This document shows positions 1 through 12,435 of a stretch of DNA of 64,000 bases, piece by piece (position 1 is the first letter of the stretch; every line of letters begins with the position of its first letter). Position numbers and translations under genes: made by a program. This DNA comes from Paraconiothyrium sp. Pb-2020 (lineage: Eukaryota > Ascomycota > Dothideomycetes > Pleosporales > Didymosphaeriaceae), in the NCBI GenBank assembly GCA_022419385.1, contig JAJUBI010000005.1, forward strand, positions 1,302,001 to 1,366,000, in the 5' to 3' direction. The notes under the pieces are model-generated. The model was given only the letters and a program-made list of their open reading frames with translations, ran no database searches and was not told the DNA's origin.

Positions 1-568
1 TCGTCCGCTAATGTCCTACCCGCTCAACACTGCCGTCGTTTCGATGCCGCTGCAGGCAAGTCTCTGGCGACGCGAAGACCTGGCGTTAGGTCAAAGTAGC
101 GAGAGCCACAATGTAGTGAAGCTGCACCTGGGGCGAACGCCTTCGGTAACATCGCCCTTTTAGATTAGTCTGTCCGGCTTGGATACTCTCTGAGCTATGT
201 ACTGGTACATATGCTTGTCGCCAGACTTGTAGACCATGTGATTCGAGTAGGGAGATTGTTATATTTCTGCTGTTCAATGCCTGAGATTGGGACCGAACAG
301 CCGACGGAACTTGACATCCACAATACCGCCTGATCGACCTGCCTCGCTGAGTCATGTGCCTTCCTCGCTAGCACATTGGCCGATATCGCATGTGTACAAG
401 GGCCTGAAGGAAGTACAGATACCTCCACCGCCAAAGCGGCCGAGAACGCAGGCAGGCACGTACCTCCTACACACCCAAGGATACCCTGTCGCACTACGAG
501 CATGTGCCCCACCAAGAGACCCTAATCGCGCCATTCCCGTCCTTCATCCGACAGCTTGCGGGCGGAGC
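1..568. other. No gene seen
   Basis: Only short overlapping frames without recognisable domains, starts or splice signals occur here. It is downstream of the epoxide hydrolase gene and may hold its 3' UTR. Confidence 0.5.
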
Positions 569-2299
569 TTACAAAGAGCTGCGGGTTCCTAGGCCTTGCT
601 TGTCGAGCCAGCTCACAATGATTGCGTTCACCTTGTCTGGCGTCTGGGTGAGCGCCCAGTGTGACGCTCTAACTTCTCCTCGCGTCAGATTCGGAATAAA
701 GCGCTCCATGCCTTTGGACATCTCCGGCTTGAGGACGCTGTCTTCGGTAGCCTGAATGAAGAGCAGTGGTACCTCGATTGTTTTCTTGTCCAGGAGACTG
801 TCAAATGTGTCAGCCATAGTGCGTCGAGTGTCGGTACGTCTTCAATGACTCACGCTTGGTCTTGCTCCCAATTCACTTTTCGAGTGCGGTACCAGTTTAC
901 TGATGCTTGTCAGGTGCTACATAGGTAAAGAGTAGGCATGTGGCGACTTACGAGGACCATGAATCCCGTGGCGACTATACTCCTGTACGTAATGGTCGAG
1001 AATCTGATATGATTAGTTCATGCAGCAGTAACTCGTACCTCCCGACCAACGCCGCCGTGTACATGTAGAGCTCGCCTTTTCGGCTTCCATGATATGGGTC
1101 ACTTGATGCCGCAGATCGTTGAGCATCGATCTGACTTGCACTGGGCGCCCTGGAGAAGACGATCTGGTACCCAATGGGCTGCTCTCGTGACCTCTTTTGA
1201 GATGCGGGTGCTCGTCAAGTCCGCGTAGTGTTACTTCCCATGGGGAAAGAGATCGCCGGTGAACTGACCTTGCCATTCAGAAGTTTGCTCTCCCCAATAT
1301 GGGGAAGCTTTTCGACCAGAAGTCCCTTGTTTGGATCAAAGGCCACTTCGCCACTGGGCGTACGTCCGCCATAGATGGCTTTGAGGAACTGCCTTATCGA
1401 TTGCTCGTCGTTGACGTGCTTCTCCACATCGCCGGAAGCGAGGTGTAGCTGGTAGCCAAATTGAGGCAAATACTTGCTGACAAGATCTTCGTTCGACAGA
1501 TATTCCTCCGCGGGCGGCATGTATGGCGTACAGACCGCGAATACATGACTGACAAGTTCCGGGTGCCTGCACGATGTCAACCATCAGATCTCATCCCCTA
1601 GTGTCTTCCTCCTGGAGGCGACTCACCATTGCGCTGTACGATACACAATCATGCCTCCCCAATCATGGCCCCCCAAAATTATTTGTGGTGCGTCGATCAC
1701 TTTGGCCAGTTCAGCGAGATCATCCGCAGCTTGTTTGTAAGAGTACAGGGAAATGTTGCTCGGCGGAACCTCTGGAGCATCCTATATGTGAAGTTTAGCC
1801 TTGTCATCTGCCAGTGCAAAGGGTAAGATCTGTCACAGCCCAGGATGCCCGTGGGCATGAGCGGGATAGCTCTCTTGTATGGTTGCGAGATAGTTCGTGA
1901 CCATATTTGTGATATCATGAAGTTGCAAGTACAGGCGGATGAAGCTTACCGTGCCCCCATATCCCATCATATCCGGGGCTACCACTCTGAAGCCCATGTC
2001 AAGCAGAACAGGTATCTGATAGCGCCATCCCGCGGAGCCGCAATCGGGCCAACCGTGGATCTACGATAGACAGTTAGTACGACGGCTCGCTCAGCATAAC
2101 ACTCCCACAATACGCTTCGTTTATCCGCCGGCTGAATGGTTCTTGATAGGGTGAAGTAGAGGCTTACCAAGAATACGGTAGCCTTGTATGAGGCGCCCGC
2201 AGGCTCGCCATACAGGTAGTGGTAATTATGGCCATTCAGGGAGCTGTTGCGGTGCTCGACCCTGCCGTCAGAGACTGGGTCTATTGGTTGCAAAGACAT
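569..2299 (-). CDS. Epoxide hydrolase (alpha/beta hydrolase fold), 7 exons
   Basis: Probable soluble epoxide hydrolase, opening epoxides to diols. I rebuilt seven exons: 2299-2168, 2060-1950, 1781-1627, 1566-1269, 1003-952, 899-854 and 797-569. They join in phase to 340 aa, a normal length for the family. Visible motifs in order: the oxyanion motif HGWPD with GWRYQIP; the nucleophile elbow GGHDWGG (the Asp attacks the epoxide); the cap-region NWYRTR motif; the acid region ATED; and the catalytic His in SHWAL. The ATG at 2299 was chosen because the frame further upstream begins only with GTG. No signal peptide is evident, so it is probably cytosolic. Intron 4 is long (about 265 bp) and could hide another small exon. 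Substrate unknown; family assignment is firm. Confidence 0.88.
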
Positions 2300-3287
2300 G
2301 CTGCTAGCCGAGGCGGACGTCACGCACTATTCCGCTCGTAAAGATAGGCGAAGGCTGGGGGAGAGTGCACGAAAAAGAGCAGGCAGGTGAGATGGAAGAG
2401 GACAGTGAAGTGAGGCGTTATTGATTTGTCGAACTGGCGAGGAAGATTGTGATGCTGCTGCTCCGTCGGAGCTGTGTGGAGTAGAAAGTGTGCCTCGGTA
2501 CCGCGGCTTCCAGGAACAGCCAACGCTCGAACGACACTAACTCGCGATCGTGAACAAGCAAACGACGGCCCAATTCTCCCCTTGTAGCATTCGGGACTCG
2601 AGTGGCCGCTTGTTCCACCGATTTTTTCGAGCATTGGCCAGCCTCATCGTACGATGTCATCAGCAGCTCGTCTGAAGACCACTGTGGCACTTGCACCCCA
2701 CTCCGCCGTGGGGGCATTTCTATGCATTCCATAGTACCGGCAAGATACCTTGTAGGCGGGCGCATCGCTGCCATTTGCCGGCGTGGAATGCAGGCAGACG
2801 GTATTATGTCGACCGGGTTCCCCTAGCATGTCGGCCGCATGTTGCGTCTATAGACCCAGCAACTTGGTTATTTCCAAAGACGTCATCGCGATGACTTATC
2901 TGGTGTGGCTTGCGCATGTTCCAGAAGGATAGAATAAAATAATTTATTCGGTCGGTTGGGTGCTCTTCCGACGGCGTTGACGGATGTGGAATATCGTGCG
3001 ATTGACGAGTGTCCACAGCTGTGCCTCACTTGATCCTGCAGTGTCAATCGGTAATTGATATAGAGAACAAAGGCATATCGCTTTGCTAGGCCAGCATTCA
3101 ATTCACCAATACGATGTACGTTCTTAGCTATGAATCTGCAGTCGTCGCACAATTATAGACTTGGGTATTGATGGTATCATAATGGTAGAGGGCCAAAATG
3201 CAATGTTGTTTCACAAGGACGTCGTGGCTTCGTCGGACTAAATTATAGGTCCACGCAGATGATCGAGAACCAACGAGACATGCTGCC
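2300..3287. other. Intergenic, no gene supported
   Basis: About 1 kb between the start of the epoxide hydrolase and the 3' end of the pinin gene. Several frames of 60-118 codons overlap on both strands, but none shows a domain, a good start or intron signals. It probably holds the hydrolase promoter and the pinin 3' UTR. Confidence 0.45.
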
Positions 3288-4348
3288 TTAGTACATGACC
3301 GTGTCTTCCGCGGCTTCAACGACTTCTTCTCCATGATCCTCCACAGTCTCCTTGCCTGTGTCGTCAGTCATCCTTTCAAGACGAGCAGTCGAGTTTTGCT
3401 CAAGAGACGTCAGCCCGTCTGCACGGGTTTGTGCAAGATCGTCGTTACGGTCTGGGGTTTTGGACGACAATTCGCTGCCGTTAGTAGGGGGGCCATTGGC
3501 TGGGGCGGGCTTTGGGGGCGTCTTTGCGTTATATCCCTTACCAGAACGGGTGTCCTCTGCGTCGTCGACCATATGCACATCATGGCTCGTATCCTGCTCG
3601 CGATCGGCGTACCGCCGTTGGGCAGCCTCGAAGTCCGCGCGTTCTCGACGGATGATGTCGTGTGCTTCGGCAATTTGATCGCGTATGCGGTCATCTTCTT
3701 CGGGCGTGGTTTCCCAGGGCTTGTAGTACTGATGACGATGTCAGCTTTCTGAATGTATAATGTTACTCTACATTGTATCGCAAGCAACGAAGGGTGGACT
3801 AACCAGTCGTGGCTCGGTTCTGGTCTGGAGGAAGTGCGCCATGGCAAGCAGGTTATCGTGTCGTATACGTAGCTATTTGACTAGTCAGATCCGCAAAATA
3901 CATAAATGTATGCTCTTACTGAGTCCTCCTCAAAGTGCCTGTGCTCTCTCCAGCGCTGCGCTTTGCGCTTAGTTTGGCGCTCCTGCTTCCTTTGCTCGCT
4001 CTCTTCCTCCTCCTGCTTGCGTTGGGCACGCTGTCGCTTTTCTATCTCGATTCGGCGTTTCTGTCCTGCAGTAGCAGAGTTCTGTGAGAGTGCACCAAGA
4101 GCTGCACCGAAGAGTCGCCTCTCACGACCGCGCTCCCTGCCTTTGGGTGGTGCTGCAGCAGCCTTAGTACTACCAACGGAGTCCCGTCGGTCGGTAGGCG
4201 AGTCATTGCCATTTGTTCGCGCTCGCTTTGCATCTTGCTCGGATATGGATGTGCGTCGCCTCTTGGTCCCAGTAGGAGAGGGTGCTGTGGGTGGTGGAGA
4301 ATCGATTTCCTGGGCTGGAAGCACCACGGCTGATGCAATGCCGTCCAT
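3288..4348 (-). CDS. pnn1: Pinin/SDK/MemA-domain splicing factor
   Basis: Homologue of pinin, a nuclear protein linked to pre-mRNA splicing and the exon junction complex. Exons 4348-3920, 3872-3804 and 3728-3288 join in phase to 312 aa. The N-terminal part is Ser/Pro/Arg-rich with a likely nuclear signal (KRRR). The diagnostic domain follows: RRLFGAALGALSQ, then the basic-acidic helix RRIEIEKRQRAQRKQEEEE. The short second exon supplies HDNLLAMAHFLQTRTEP, and YYKPWETTPEEDDRI opens the third. The C-terminal tail is acidic. The first in-frame ATG is used; the frame upstream starts only with TTG. Divergent from RDS3, another spliceosome gene. Family assignment is strong because the conserved block reappears exactly when both introns are removed. 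Confidence 0.88.
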
Positions 4349-4733
4349 TTTCAATATTGATCGATGAGGTCCAAAAGCGTGCGAGTCGAGGATTGGAGAC
4401 GCGCGGTTGCTATCTAGGAGGTAGTCTTTCGAATGACACTAAAAGAGGTGGAGACTACGAGTAGATGCTGGTTGAAGCTTCCGCACGGACGCCCTCGAAG
4501 TGTGGAGAAGGCGCGTCGCTGCTGACTAACACGTGAACCGCGCCATCTATACATGAAATGTTTCTTCTGCTGTCAAGCTTAACAACTCACTTTGCAAGCA
4601 CACGCACGCATACGACACCACCAGCATACAATAACCGTGCTGCATTCTAGAGCCTCCTAATATCGCCGCTCTCCATACTTCGTATTTCCACCAAGTCTAC
4701 GCAGAAGAAAAGCGCACTACACATCCCGCCACC
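4349..4733. promoter_or_regulatory. Divergent promoter between two splicing-factor genes
   Basis: The 385 bp between the pinin start (minus) and the RDS3 start (plus) must hold both 5' UTRs and promoters. No clear TATA element is visible on either side, as is common for constitutive fungal genes. The sequence just before the RDS3 ATG (cccgccaccATGtc) is a good translation context. Confidence 0.5.
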
Positions 4734-5060
4734 ATGTCCCGCCATCATCCCGACCTCGTCATGTGCCGCAAACAAGCCGGCATCTCCATTGGCCGTCTCT
4801 GTGACAAATGCGACGGCAAATGCCCCGTCTGCGACTCCTACGTGCGCCCAACAACCCTCGCCCGCATTTGCGACGAATGTTCCTTCGGCAACTACCAGAA
4901 CAAATGCGTCGTCTGCGGCGGCGAGGGCATTTCCGACGCTTTCTACTGCTTCGAATGCACACGCCTCGAGAAGGATCGGGATGGTTGCCCGAAGATTATA
5001 AATCTAGGCAGTAGTAGGACGGATCTGTTCTACCAGAAGAAGAATTTTAGGAATCACTAG
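4734..5060 (+). CDS. RDS3: PHF5A/Rds3, SF3b subunit of the U2 snRNP
   Basis: Small zinc-knot protein of the SF3b complex in U2 snRNP, needed for branch-point recognition. A single exon encodes 108 aa, matching the near-invariant length of the family (about 107-110). The start MSRHHPDLVMCRKQAGI and a series of CxxC pairs (CDKCDGKCPVC, CDEC, CVVCGG, CFEC) spread through the protein are the family signature; these cysteines bind zinc in a trefoil fold. The C-terminal stretch contains DGCPKI and DLFYQKK, also typical. No intron and no disruption. It would act in the nucleus, like the divergent pinin gene next door. Confidence 0.95.
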   Translation: MSRHHPDLVMCRKQAGISIGRLCDKCDGKCPVCDSYVRPTTLARICDECSFGNYQNKCVVCGGEGISDAFYCFECTRLEKDRDGCPKIINLGSSRTDLFYQKKNFRNH

Positions 5061-5710
5061 TAATGGCTGGTGGAGGTTACGACAATTATGCGAAGTCGAA
5101 CTCGGACGTGTTCAATTTCGAAGAGCTTCGACAACGATCAGCAAAAGAAGTGTGGACCACTGCAATTCGGGAACGTGAGATTCAAAACCTAAGACTTGTG
5201 GACGGCCGCGGATGGAATAGAGGACGATTATCCGCTGTTTTCCGCCTGAGCATTGAGACTGCTTGCACGAGTCACATTCAAAACAAGTGTATGGAGGTGG
5301 AAGGCGGTCACGTTCGAAACCGAATCAAGGTGTTTGGACGCTTTGCGTCGGTAATGCGCTCTATCACACTCGGTAGACCTCCGCTAATTGTCAAAGGCGC
5401 GGAGATACCCTCGTTTGTTCGGTCATTAGGACCCACCAAATTTTTCTGTAAGAGTAATCCAACTATTTTCGAGAGGACTCCTATCATCTTGGCGCGACAT
5501 GAAGTATGAATGTGCAATTCAAACTCAATATAGCTATGATAAACCAGGATGCCGCACCTCCGTATCACTTGCATAGCTTGCAAACCATAGACCCAGAGCC
5601 ACCTGAAATAGTCAACGCCTGTGCCAACCAAGGCCGCCCATCCATATCCCGCGACGTGAATGCTGAACCAAACTCCAAAACCCAGGAGGAGAATCGAAAG
5701 GAAAGTACGC
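5061..5710. other. Region between convergent RDS3 and ATG3
   Basis: About 650 bp between two 3' ends. A 148-codon plus-strand frame begins just after RDS3, and a 136-codon minus-strand frame with a hydrophobic start lies opposite. Neither matches a family I know; the minus frame begins with GTG, not ATG. Most likely 3' UTRs. Confidence 0.4.
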
Positions 5711-6879
5711 CTAAACACCCATGGTAAAATCGTGTTCGATGCCGGGTGTCACACTGTCAAGCATCAGTATACCTGCCCCAAACTTCAAGTAGGTGATCAC
5801 TGACCTTGCCATGAACTTGAGGAAGACTACAAGATATTGATCAACACGGATAGCGACCTCGTCCTCGTCGCCTTCACTCAAAACCTCCCAGTCGTCTCCC
5901 TTGTCTTTGGTTTCTTCACCAGCTTTGTTCTTTGACTGCTCGGTAAGCTTCAGCAGTTTAGTGTCATCCACTAGGCCTTCCATTCCACTGTCTACCTTGC
6001 CGACATCCTTGCCGGCCTTCAACTTGGCCAGCCGAAGCTTCAAAGCTGCATCTGCGCGGTCAAGCAGCACCTTCATGACAGAAGCGTGCTTACAAGGATG
6101 AACTGATGCCGTCTTCACCGCGTGCTCGAAGAAAGGGAAGTCCTCGATCGTGACAGTTTTATCCTTGTAGTCTCCAACGATGTCCTCCATCATTTCGTGC
6201 GGATTCAGAGGGACCGACGTTGAGCCGTATCCGGAGAGATATAGGCGAGGCGTGCGGTAGTGAGCAGAGTAGCAGATGTAGAGCGTATACGTTCGCGCCG
6301 GTCTGGTCGAAGATTAATCACCAGCTCCAGCCTGAACAACACAAAGGTGACGGGGGCTTACCCTGACGCGCTCGAACCACCCTGGGGTTCCCTTATGATG
6401 GCCTCATCATCATCCTCGTCGTCCTCCATATCTGGGATCTCATCCTCGTCGTCCGCTGCTCCTAGATTTCCGCTTTCGTCCACAGTCTGCACGTCTCGCA
6501 CCTTCGCTTCTTGGCTCGCAGCCATGCCGCCGGTCCTCAGCCAGCCATCGTCGTCAGCATCGCCAGTAGCGAAGCCGTCTCGGACCAATGTCTCATCTTG
6601 ACCAGCCTCTCCAGCAAAGTTGTCGTCCAGGCGGCGGTTGCAGGGCACGCCTCGTGTAACAAGGAACTGCTTTCCTTCGGGTAGATATGGTACGCGTTTC
6701 GACGGCGAGGAGGCATCGGCCCACTGCCACGATGGAAACTTGAACACCAGGAAGTCGCCGGCGAGAACGAACTCCTCTGGCGTAATCTGACCAGTTTCGC
6801 GGAAGGTCGATGTATGACTGATGGCAGCGGTTCGCTCTCGAAACGTGTCGATATACGATCGCACAAAGTTATAGGCCAT
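5711..6879 (-). CDS. ATG3: Atg3, E2-like enzyme of Atg8 lipidation
   Basis: E2-like enzyme that transfers Atg8 to phosphatidylethanolamine during autophagy. Exons 6879-6362, 6302-5805 and 5753-5711 join in phase to 352 aa. The N-terminal block includes SHTSTFRETGQITPEEFV, FKFPSWQWADASSPSKRVPY and VPCNRRL. An acidic, disordered flexible region follows (GNLGAADDEDEIPDMEDD). The E2 core resumes with TYTLYICYSAHYRTPRLYL. HPCKHASVMKVLLDRAD contains the catalytic Cys, as in the family. The end is SVTPGIEHDFTMGV. The last exon is only 43 nt. The first exon starts at a true ATG. Divergent from an oxygenase gene with 366 bp between starts. Very secure. Confidence 0.95.
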
Positions 6880-7245
6880 GTCGATATGTTAACCTACGGA
6901 TTCGATAAGTAACGGGTATCAAACTCGAGCGTTGTACTGTAAGGCGGAGTGATTGTATGGTGTTGGAGGGGCGATCAGCAGCGCGGGGCGGCGAAAGCTA
7001 TGAGCAACGACCCCACGCGCCGGTGCCTTGCCCCACGAGCCACCACTCAGCCACTATGTCCGTATCACTAGCCACATAGCACGTCATCTGGTCGACTGAT
7101 TTGGTGATGTGCATCCACAAGTTTGCAGCATGCGGACAGTCCCACGCGAATATGAATCGTGACTTGGAGGAAAGTCGGTTGTCATTCTCTTTCGTTCCCT
7201 CCCTGCGTCACAGTGGACGAACAATATTGGCGTCACGCAACCATC
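6880..7245. promoter_or_regulatory. Divergent promoter of ATG3 and the oxygenase gene
   Basis: This 366-bp interval separates the two divergent start codons. I see no clear TATA box or repeated operator. Confidence 0.4.
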
Positions 7246-8499
7246 ATGGTCGGAACGGCAGCTTTACCCATCTTGGACCTCTCCAAGGCAAACTGTCCGC
7301 ACCAGAAACAGCAACTGCTTGAACAGCTTCACGATGCTCTTTTCAGCGTTGGCTTTCTATACATCAAAAATCACGGAGTTTCCCTCAAGACAATCGCGGC
7401 CTTGACGTCGCTTCTTCCTACGCTATTTGATCAAACCAACGAGGCCAAGGCTTCACTTTCGAAGATAAATTCGTCGCATTTCCTTGGCTATAGTGGTTTC
7501 GCAGAGGAGGTGACCCTTGGTAAAAAGGATCTCCGAGAGCAGTTTGATTTTGCTACCCAGCTTCCCGTCATCTACAACCCGGACGCTTCGCCGTCCGCTC
7601 TAAGTGACGGGAAAGACTTCAGCAAACTCTACTACCGACTGCATGGACCCAACCAGTGGCCAAGCGAGGACAGTGTCCCTGGATTTCGCGAAGCATTCTT
7701 ACAGTTAGCAATCTCGGTTCCTGCTAGACTTCCATTATGACGCCGCTGACCGGCACAATGAAGGTATCACGATGAATTGCAAGCGTTGTCATATCGATTT
7801 GTGCATCTTATCGAAGAAGCTTTTGGTATACCCGTGGGCACGTTCGATGCCTTTTCCCCACGGCCTACGTCGGCTAAGGATGAAGCGCACGTACCTCATG
7901 TTCCGCCACAGCATCGGATTAAATTAGTGAAATATCCAGCATGCTCAGGTGGTACTGCCCGCAGTGAGCAGGGTGTAGGTGCACACAACGACAGCAGTGG
8001 CTGGTTGACCTTTCTCTACCAAGTTGGCAAAGAAGAAGGACTAGAAGTGCTCGATGCTAGCGGCAACTGGATACGGGCCCCTCCTGTCGAGGGCACCTTC
8101 GTCGTCAATTTCGGAAACGCTTTCGAAGCTGTTACAGAAGGAGCAGTAAAGGCCACTATTCACCGCGTCATAGTATGCACCGGAATCATGAGCTTGTGTC
8201 CCCTTGTATCTCGCTGACTCGCGCAGACCAAAAGCACAAGATCGAAGCCACGATGCTCCATACCATTCTTCCAGGGCTTGCCTCTAGATTCTACTGTAGA
8301 AGAGATCAGAGTAATCATTCCGGAAGACGTACGAGCACTTCGCCCGGTCTCGGAGAGACCGAACTCCCATGTCTCTAGCTTCCTAGACTCACGGTGGGAC
8401 AGTCTAGGCGAATCTCAATTACAGAAATGGATTAGATCCCATGAGGACGTTGCAAAAAAATGGTACGGCAACGAGGCAGTTTCGTATTACCTACAGTAG
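7246..8499 (+). CDS. 2-oxoglutarate/Fe(II)-dependent oxygenase (isopenicillin N synthase-like)
   Basis: Member of the isopenicillin-N-synthase/gibberellin-oxidase-like non-heme iron oxygenases. Exons 7246-7703, 7764-8172 and 8227-8499 join in phase to 379 aa. The N-terminal DIOX_N region contains PILDLSK, GFLYIKNHGV and LREQFDFA. The catalytic domain shows the iron ligands H and D in AHNDSSGWLTFLYQ, the distal His in ATIHRVI, and the 2-oxoglutarate-binding Arg in RCSIPFFQGLP. The usual HTD is HND here. The ATG at 7246 follows a good context; the frame extends upstream only through a GTG. Substrate unknown: the family acts in secondary metabolism, hormone and small-molecule oxidation. No biosynthetic partner is nearby. 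Confidence 0.85.
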
Positions 8500-10154
8500 C
8501 GTAGGTGTACTACAATCCCGAGCGCGTCGAAAGCATCTCGCAACTAGTATCCTAGGTTCGCTCACAGAACATTTTACCAACATCCACTCGGATTGAACTC
8601 TATACGAACAATTTCGGCATCCGATAGCTCCTCAATTTCCTAATCCGGCGGATTCGCCGCAAGCTCAATAGGTCTACATTTACATTGTCAATTTTCACTA
8701 GCCTCGATTCGAAAATGGCCGCATACACACTGCATTCCTGATCCACAAGTTAACAGCGCACGAAGAGAACACTGGAATCACACGTGCCGGATAAATGTAC
8801 GGATCACCCATGCGATGAGTCTCAAGCATGCGATGAGAGCAACACAGGAACATCACAATCAGCCCTATTCATCAGTCTGCAGTATTGCCAGTCAGATGAC
8901 CGCAGGGTCACTAAGTTCTGCCCAATGTGAACGTCAAAGATACACATGTCCTACTCGATATGCAAACGACTCACGGACCCTTACGGCTACCCTCGCTTCT
9001 GCGTAGATTTGGTGGAGACAAGGGTCCCAGATGCACAGACCCCGCGACTAGTCCTCTGCTACCCAAGACGTTCACGACATCATAAACGCGCACAGCTTCT
9101 AGACGAGTGACAATACAGTCTTGGGTTGTTGCCAAATAACAACACGTGCAGAAAGGCACTTGTGCTTTGCACACTTGCAAAGTGTTTGCGTTTCGAAACA
9201 GCCTCGGGCCCATTCCATTACGTCTCTTACATCTCGCTCACGCAGAAGGTCTCTCAAGCTCTGGACCTGTCTAGAGCAAGCTATCGTCCGTCCCCATCCT
9301 CCAGTTGCTACGCTAGCCATGCTTGAGCCGTAAATAAGTTGTCAATCTTTCATACTCTGGGTGTCAAGTAGGTACCGAGGAGCTGCAAAATAATTGGAAG
9401 CTACACGGTATCACGGTGTAGTTAACGCCGTGCCACATACTGTGTCTTGAGCCACAGATCTCGTCTTCCATCGCGGTGCGCACACAGGTACTGATGCCGT
9501 GGCACAAATAGCTGACAGTTGCTCGACGATAGAGCGTTTTACGCTATGATCGACTTCACTTCTATAGCACCGTCGATGCCGAAAGTACGCTACGCGTCAG
9601 TCCTTCACACCTGTCGGTTAGAATATCACCTTTTTGGCAATTGCTGCAGGGAGTTCGTGCACTTGTTACCCCATGTCCGGCGTCCCTAGGTTTAAACTGC
9701 GCTTATCGCTTAGCGTAACTCCGTTTGGTATCATTAGTCACTGTCTTCTTCTGAATAGACGCCGACGTTTTCGGTAGTCTATAGAGAATGACGACTTTCA
9801 GATTTTGCTTGATGCTGCGATGTTTAAAAACTGCGAATGCCTCACTCGAGGTGGACCTCTCCTTATCATCCTCATTTTCTATCAACCGAAGTAGAACAAG
9901 CACACCAATCTTGCAAAGCTCCTTCGAACGTCAAACAATTCCAACCCAACATAATTCTGTTCACAGCATCCCCACTCAAGACCACTTCTGCATTGTCACC
10001 TTCAGCGCTCACTGCACCTCAAATACCCATTCAACCGCAACTCGTAACGAAAGTACGCGTCACCAATCTAAAACTCGCTGAGTCAGTATATACCAACCGA
10101 TCTAAAGGTTGAGATCAATCGAACTCAAACGTGAAACTATACATACTACGTGTA
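8500..10154. other. Gene-poor region
   Basis: No frame here carries a recognisable domain. A 73-codon minus-strand ATG frame (9320-9099) is the best of several and resembles nothing I know. There is a small direct repeat of catgcgatgag at about 8812 and 8827. Possibly decayed mobile DNA, but I see no transposase motif. Confidence 0.4.
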
Positions 10155-10372
10155 ATGTCTCGACCCACCAACGCTGCAGACCCATCGCAGCCGAGAGACG
10201 GCGGCCATACCGCTACCAGTCCACCGCAAAGGGTTCGTTACTACCGTCTTCTCCTCTAAATTATCTACATGTCTAAGAAACCACCGCCAGCGTAGACCCG
10301 CTCAACCGCAACAAACTGGGCAAAGCCGCGCAGTGGCATCTTCAAACGGTGGGCTTAGTAACAAGGTGGTAA
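10155..10372 (+). pseudogene. Possible small spliced gene or remnant
   Basis: An ATG at 10155 opens MSRPTNAADPSQPRDGGHTA, ending near a possible donor at 10233. A second protein-like stretch starting VDPLNRNKLGKAAQW ends exactly at a strong donor GTAAGT (10373). No donor-acceptor pair I tried joins the two in a single frame without a stop, so either a base is missing, an extra exon exists, or this is not coding. No family recognised. Reported only because the second stretch looks like real protein. Confidence 0.2.
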
Positions 10373-12435
10373 GTGTCCTGTCAAGAAGGGGGAAGGTAGG
10401 AGAATGCTGAGGTTGGGTATAGTCACCGGCGATGACGAGGTGGCTTGATGAGAGGAGGAAGGACGGGCATTGGAATGGGGAAGCGAGGTGTTAGGGTTCG
10501 GACGGTTGTGGAGGCGGTTATCTGAGGCATCTGCTTCGGCATCAGCCTTGTGTCGTAGTTGCTAGCACTAAGATCTAGGAAGGCGTGGACAATATCCGAT
10601 ATCTATTCAGCTGCTATCAATCCTCGTCCCATACTATCATTGTCGGTTCAACTCCTTAGCACAACGTGGGCGGGGTCTGGAACCCCTCCAGCTGGTAAAA
10701 ATATCTGTATGCTGTTTTTTGTTTTAGCGAAGGACGGATGTTGTTTGACCACCGTAAAGTTGGCGTATATTGTTCGTCCTTCGCGTTCTCGGTTTCGGCG
10801 TCGCCGAATGGTGTTCCACCAGCACTATGGAACGCGGTTGTGTGGAATGGGAGTCGGGGTCGCCGATCGAAGGAGTTTTACCAATTTGGTCTCGTTAAGC
10901 TTTTTAATATTTGATCCGTGTGGGCAAAGTGTGAGTCACAAGGCTTCTTTGGCGTGTTGATGCTCACTTTAGTTGCACAGCTACCCCTCTTGCGACCCTA
11001 TTAGGTGTATTCCAGTGTAGCATGGAATGAACCGCGTTGATGTCTGATGTACGGTGCCAATGTATACCACAGCACATACACATCATCGAGGGAAACACAA
11101 TCACTGGGAGGGGACCATGGGCAATCTCAAGGTGTTGCAAACACCGTGCGGAATGGAGTGGTACAGAAATCGTTACGGACAATCAATGCTCTAAATATAA
11201 AGATCAGTTACCAGGTCGTGGTTTGCAGCCTGCGTTCAATGTGACCATGGCTTTGCAGTTGCAGGAACGCTCCCAGCCGTTCCCCTCGATTGTTAACCCC
11301 CTTTTTTCAATTCTCGCTTTCGGCCCTCCGGGGTTTCGCAACGAGCCCTCCTCTAATGCTTTTTTTTTCTCCGTAATTATTCGTTCGGGTGCCAACTCAG
11401 AAGGTATCTTGACGTTTCCCCCTACAATCCTAAGGCTAAACCGAGCTTTGGTATGTTGTATCTTACAGGAAACGGCTTCACTGAACATTAATGGGTCGTG
11501 TGAGTGGTGAAGGCTCTTCAACGACTATGCGAGTAACATCGTTTCTGGACAGGAGGAGCAATACCTCGTGGTAGAAAATCTCTGGGAGCCCATTGCATGA
11601 ATTTCTGGACTGCTGGGTGGGTATAATGCTACACTTCTGGGTGCCGAGTCAACCTCTCCGGTGCGTTTCTTTCGCTCTTGGTGCTTGTTGGTTCTTTATG
11701 TGGTCTTCTTCAGCCAAGCATTTGCTATCATCTCTGTGCTTCCCGTCAGCGTGGCGGCTATGGCTTGGTAGTGTTCCACCTACTCGCTGCACGTGTCATC
11801 TTTGGGTACCGAAGGAGGTCGTCTTCCTTGCTTCTGCCGAGCTTCAGCTTGAGCAGCGGAGGCATGCGCGGATCGTCCGATCCTTGGTACCTTGCATAGT
11901 GAAGGATGCCTTAGATCAGAGGATGTCTATTATAGTATAGAATGTAGCTCGAATAGCTAATTCAGTATAGAAAGATGGCATAGACAGAGATTCTTTACTA
12001 TTGCAATGAAAGTTTCGATAGATCTGTGATAGATAGACAAGAAAAGTATACTAAATAAGATAAGCTGGTCACGGTGAAGGTTCTATATCATATAATAGGT
12101 CATAGTGAAATATATCTCAGAGTTCTTGCACATGACTTGCTCGGTGAACTAGCTCGGTGTTGCTGCAGCTCTTTGAGCACCTAGATCACCCGCTCAACAA
12201 CCCCAAATCCGAGCCTGTCGGGCAAGGTATACACGCGTAAGGTAATAGTAAATTCCCCATGTAGAGGTGAAGGGTGATGGGTAATGGAGTCGACGATGAG
12301 GGATGTTGGCACGCTATCCCTAGGCTTCAATTCACCCAATCACGGAGACGTCTCCTTCAGCCAATATGACTATTTAGTAAGCTTGCTAATATAACAATAG
12401 TATTCAAAAAGCTTACACAGTTATTTTATTAACTA
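10373..12435. other. Gene-poor region left of the fold-back element
   Basis: No supported gene. From about 11930 the sequence becomes rich in A, T and TpA steps (many tata/atag runs), unlike the flanking genes. This is what repeat-induced point mutation leaves in fungal repeats, but no ancestral transposon sequence is recognisable. Confidence 0.4.

Noticed and set aside
3333..3752. 139-codon plus-strand frame opposite pinin exon 3
   Set aside because: Antisense to a well-supported exon, hydrophobic by chance, without splice or domain evidence.
5063..5509. 148-codon frame directly after RDS3
   Set aside because: It begins two bases after the RDS3 stop, has no recognised domain and lies where a 3' UTR is expected.
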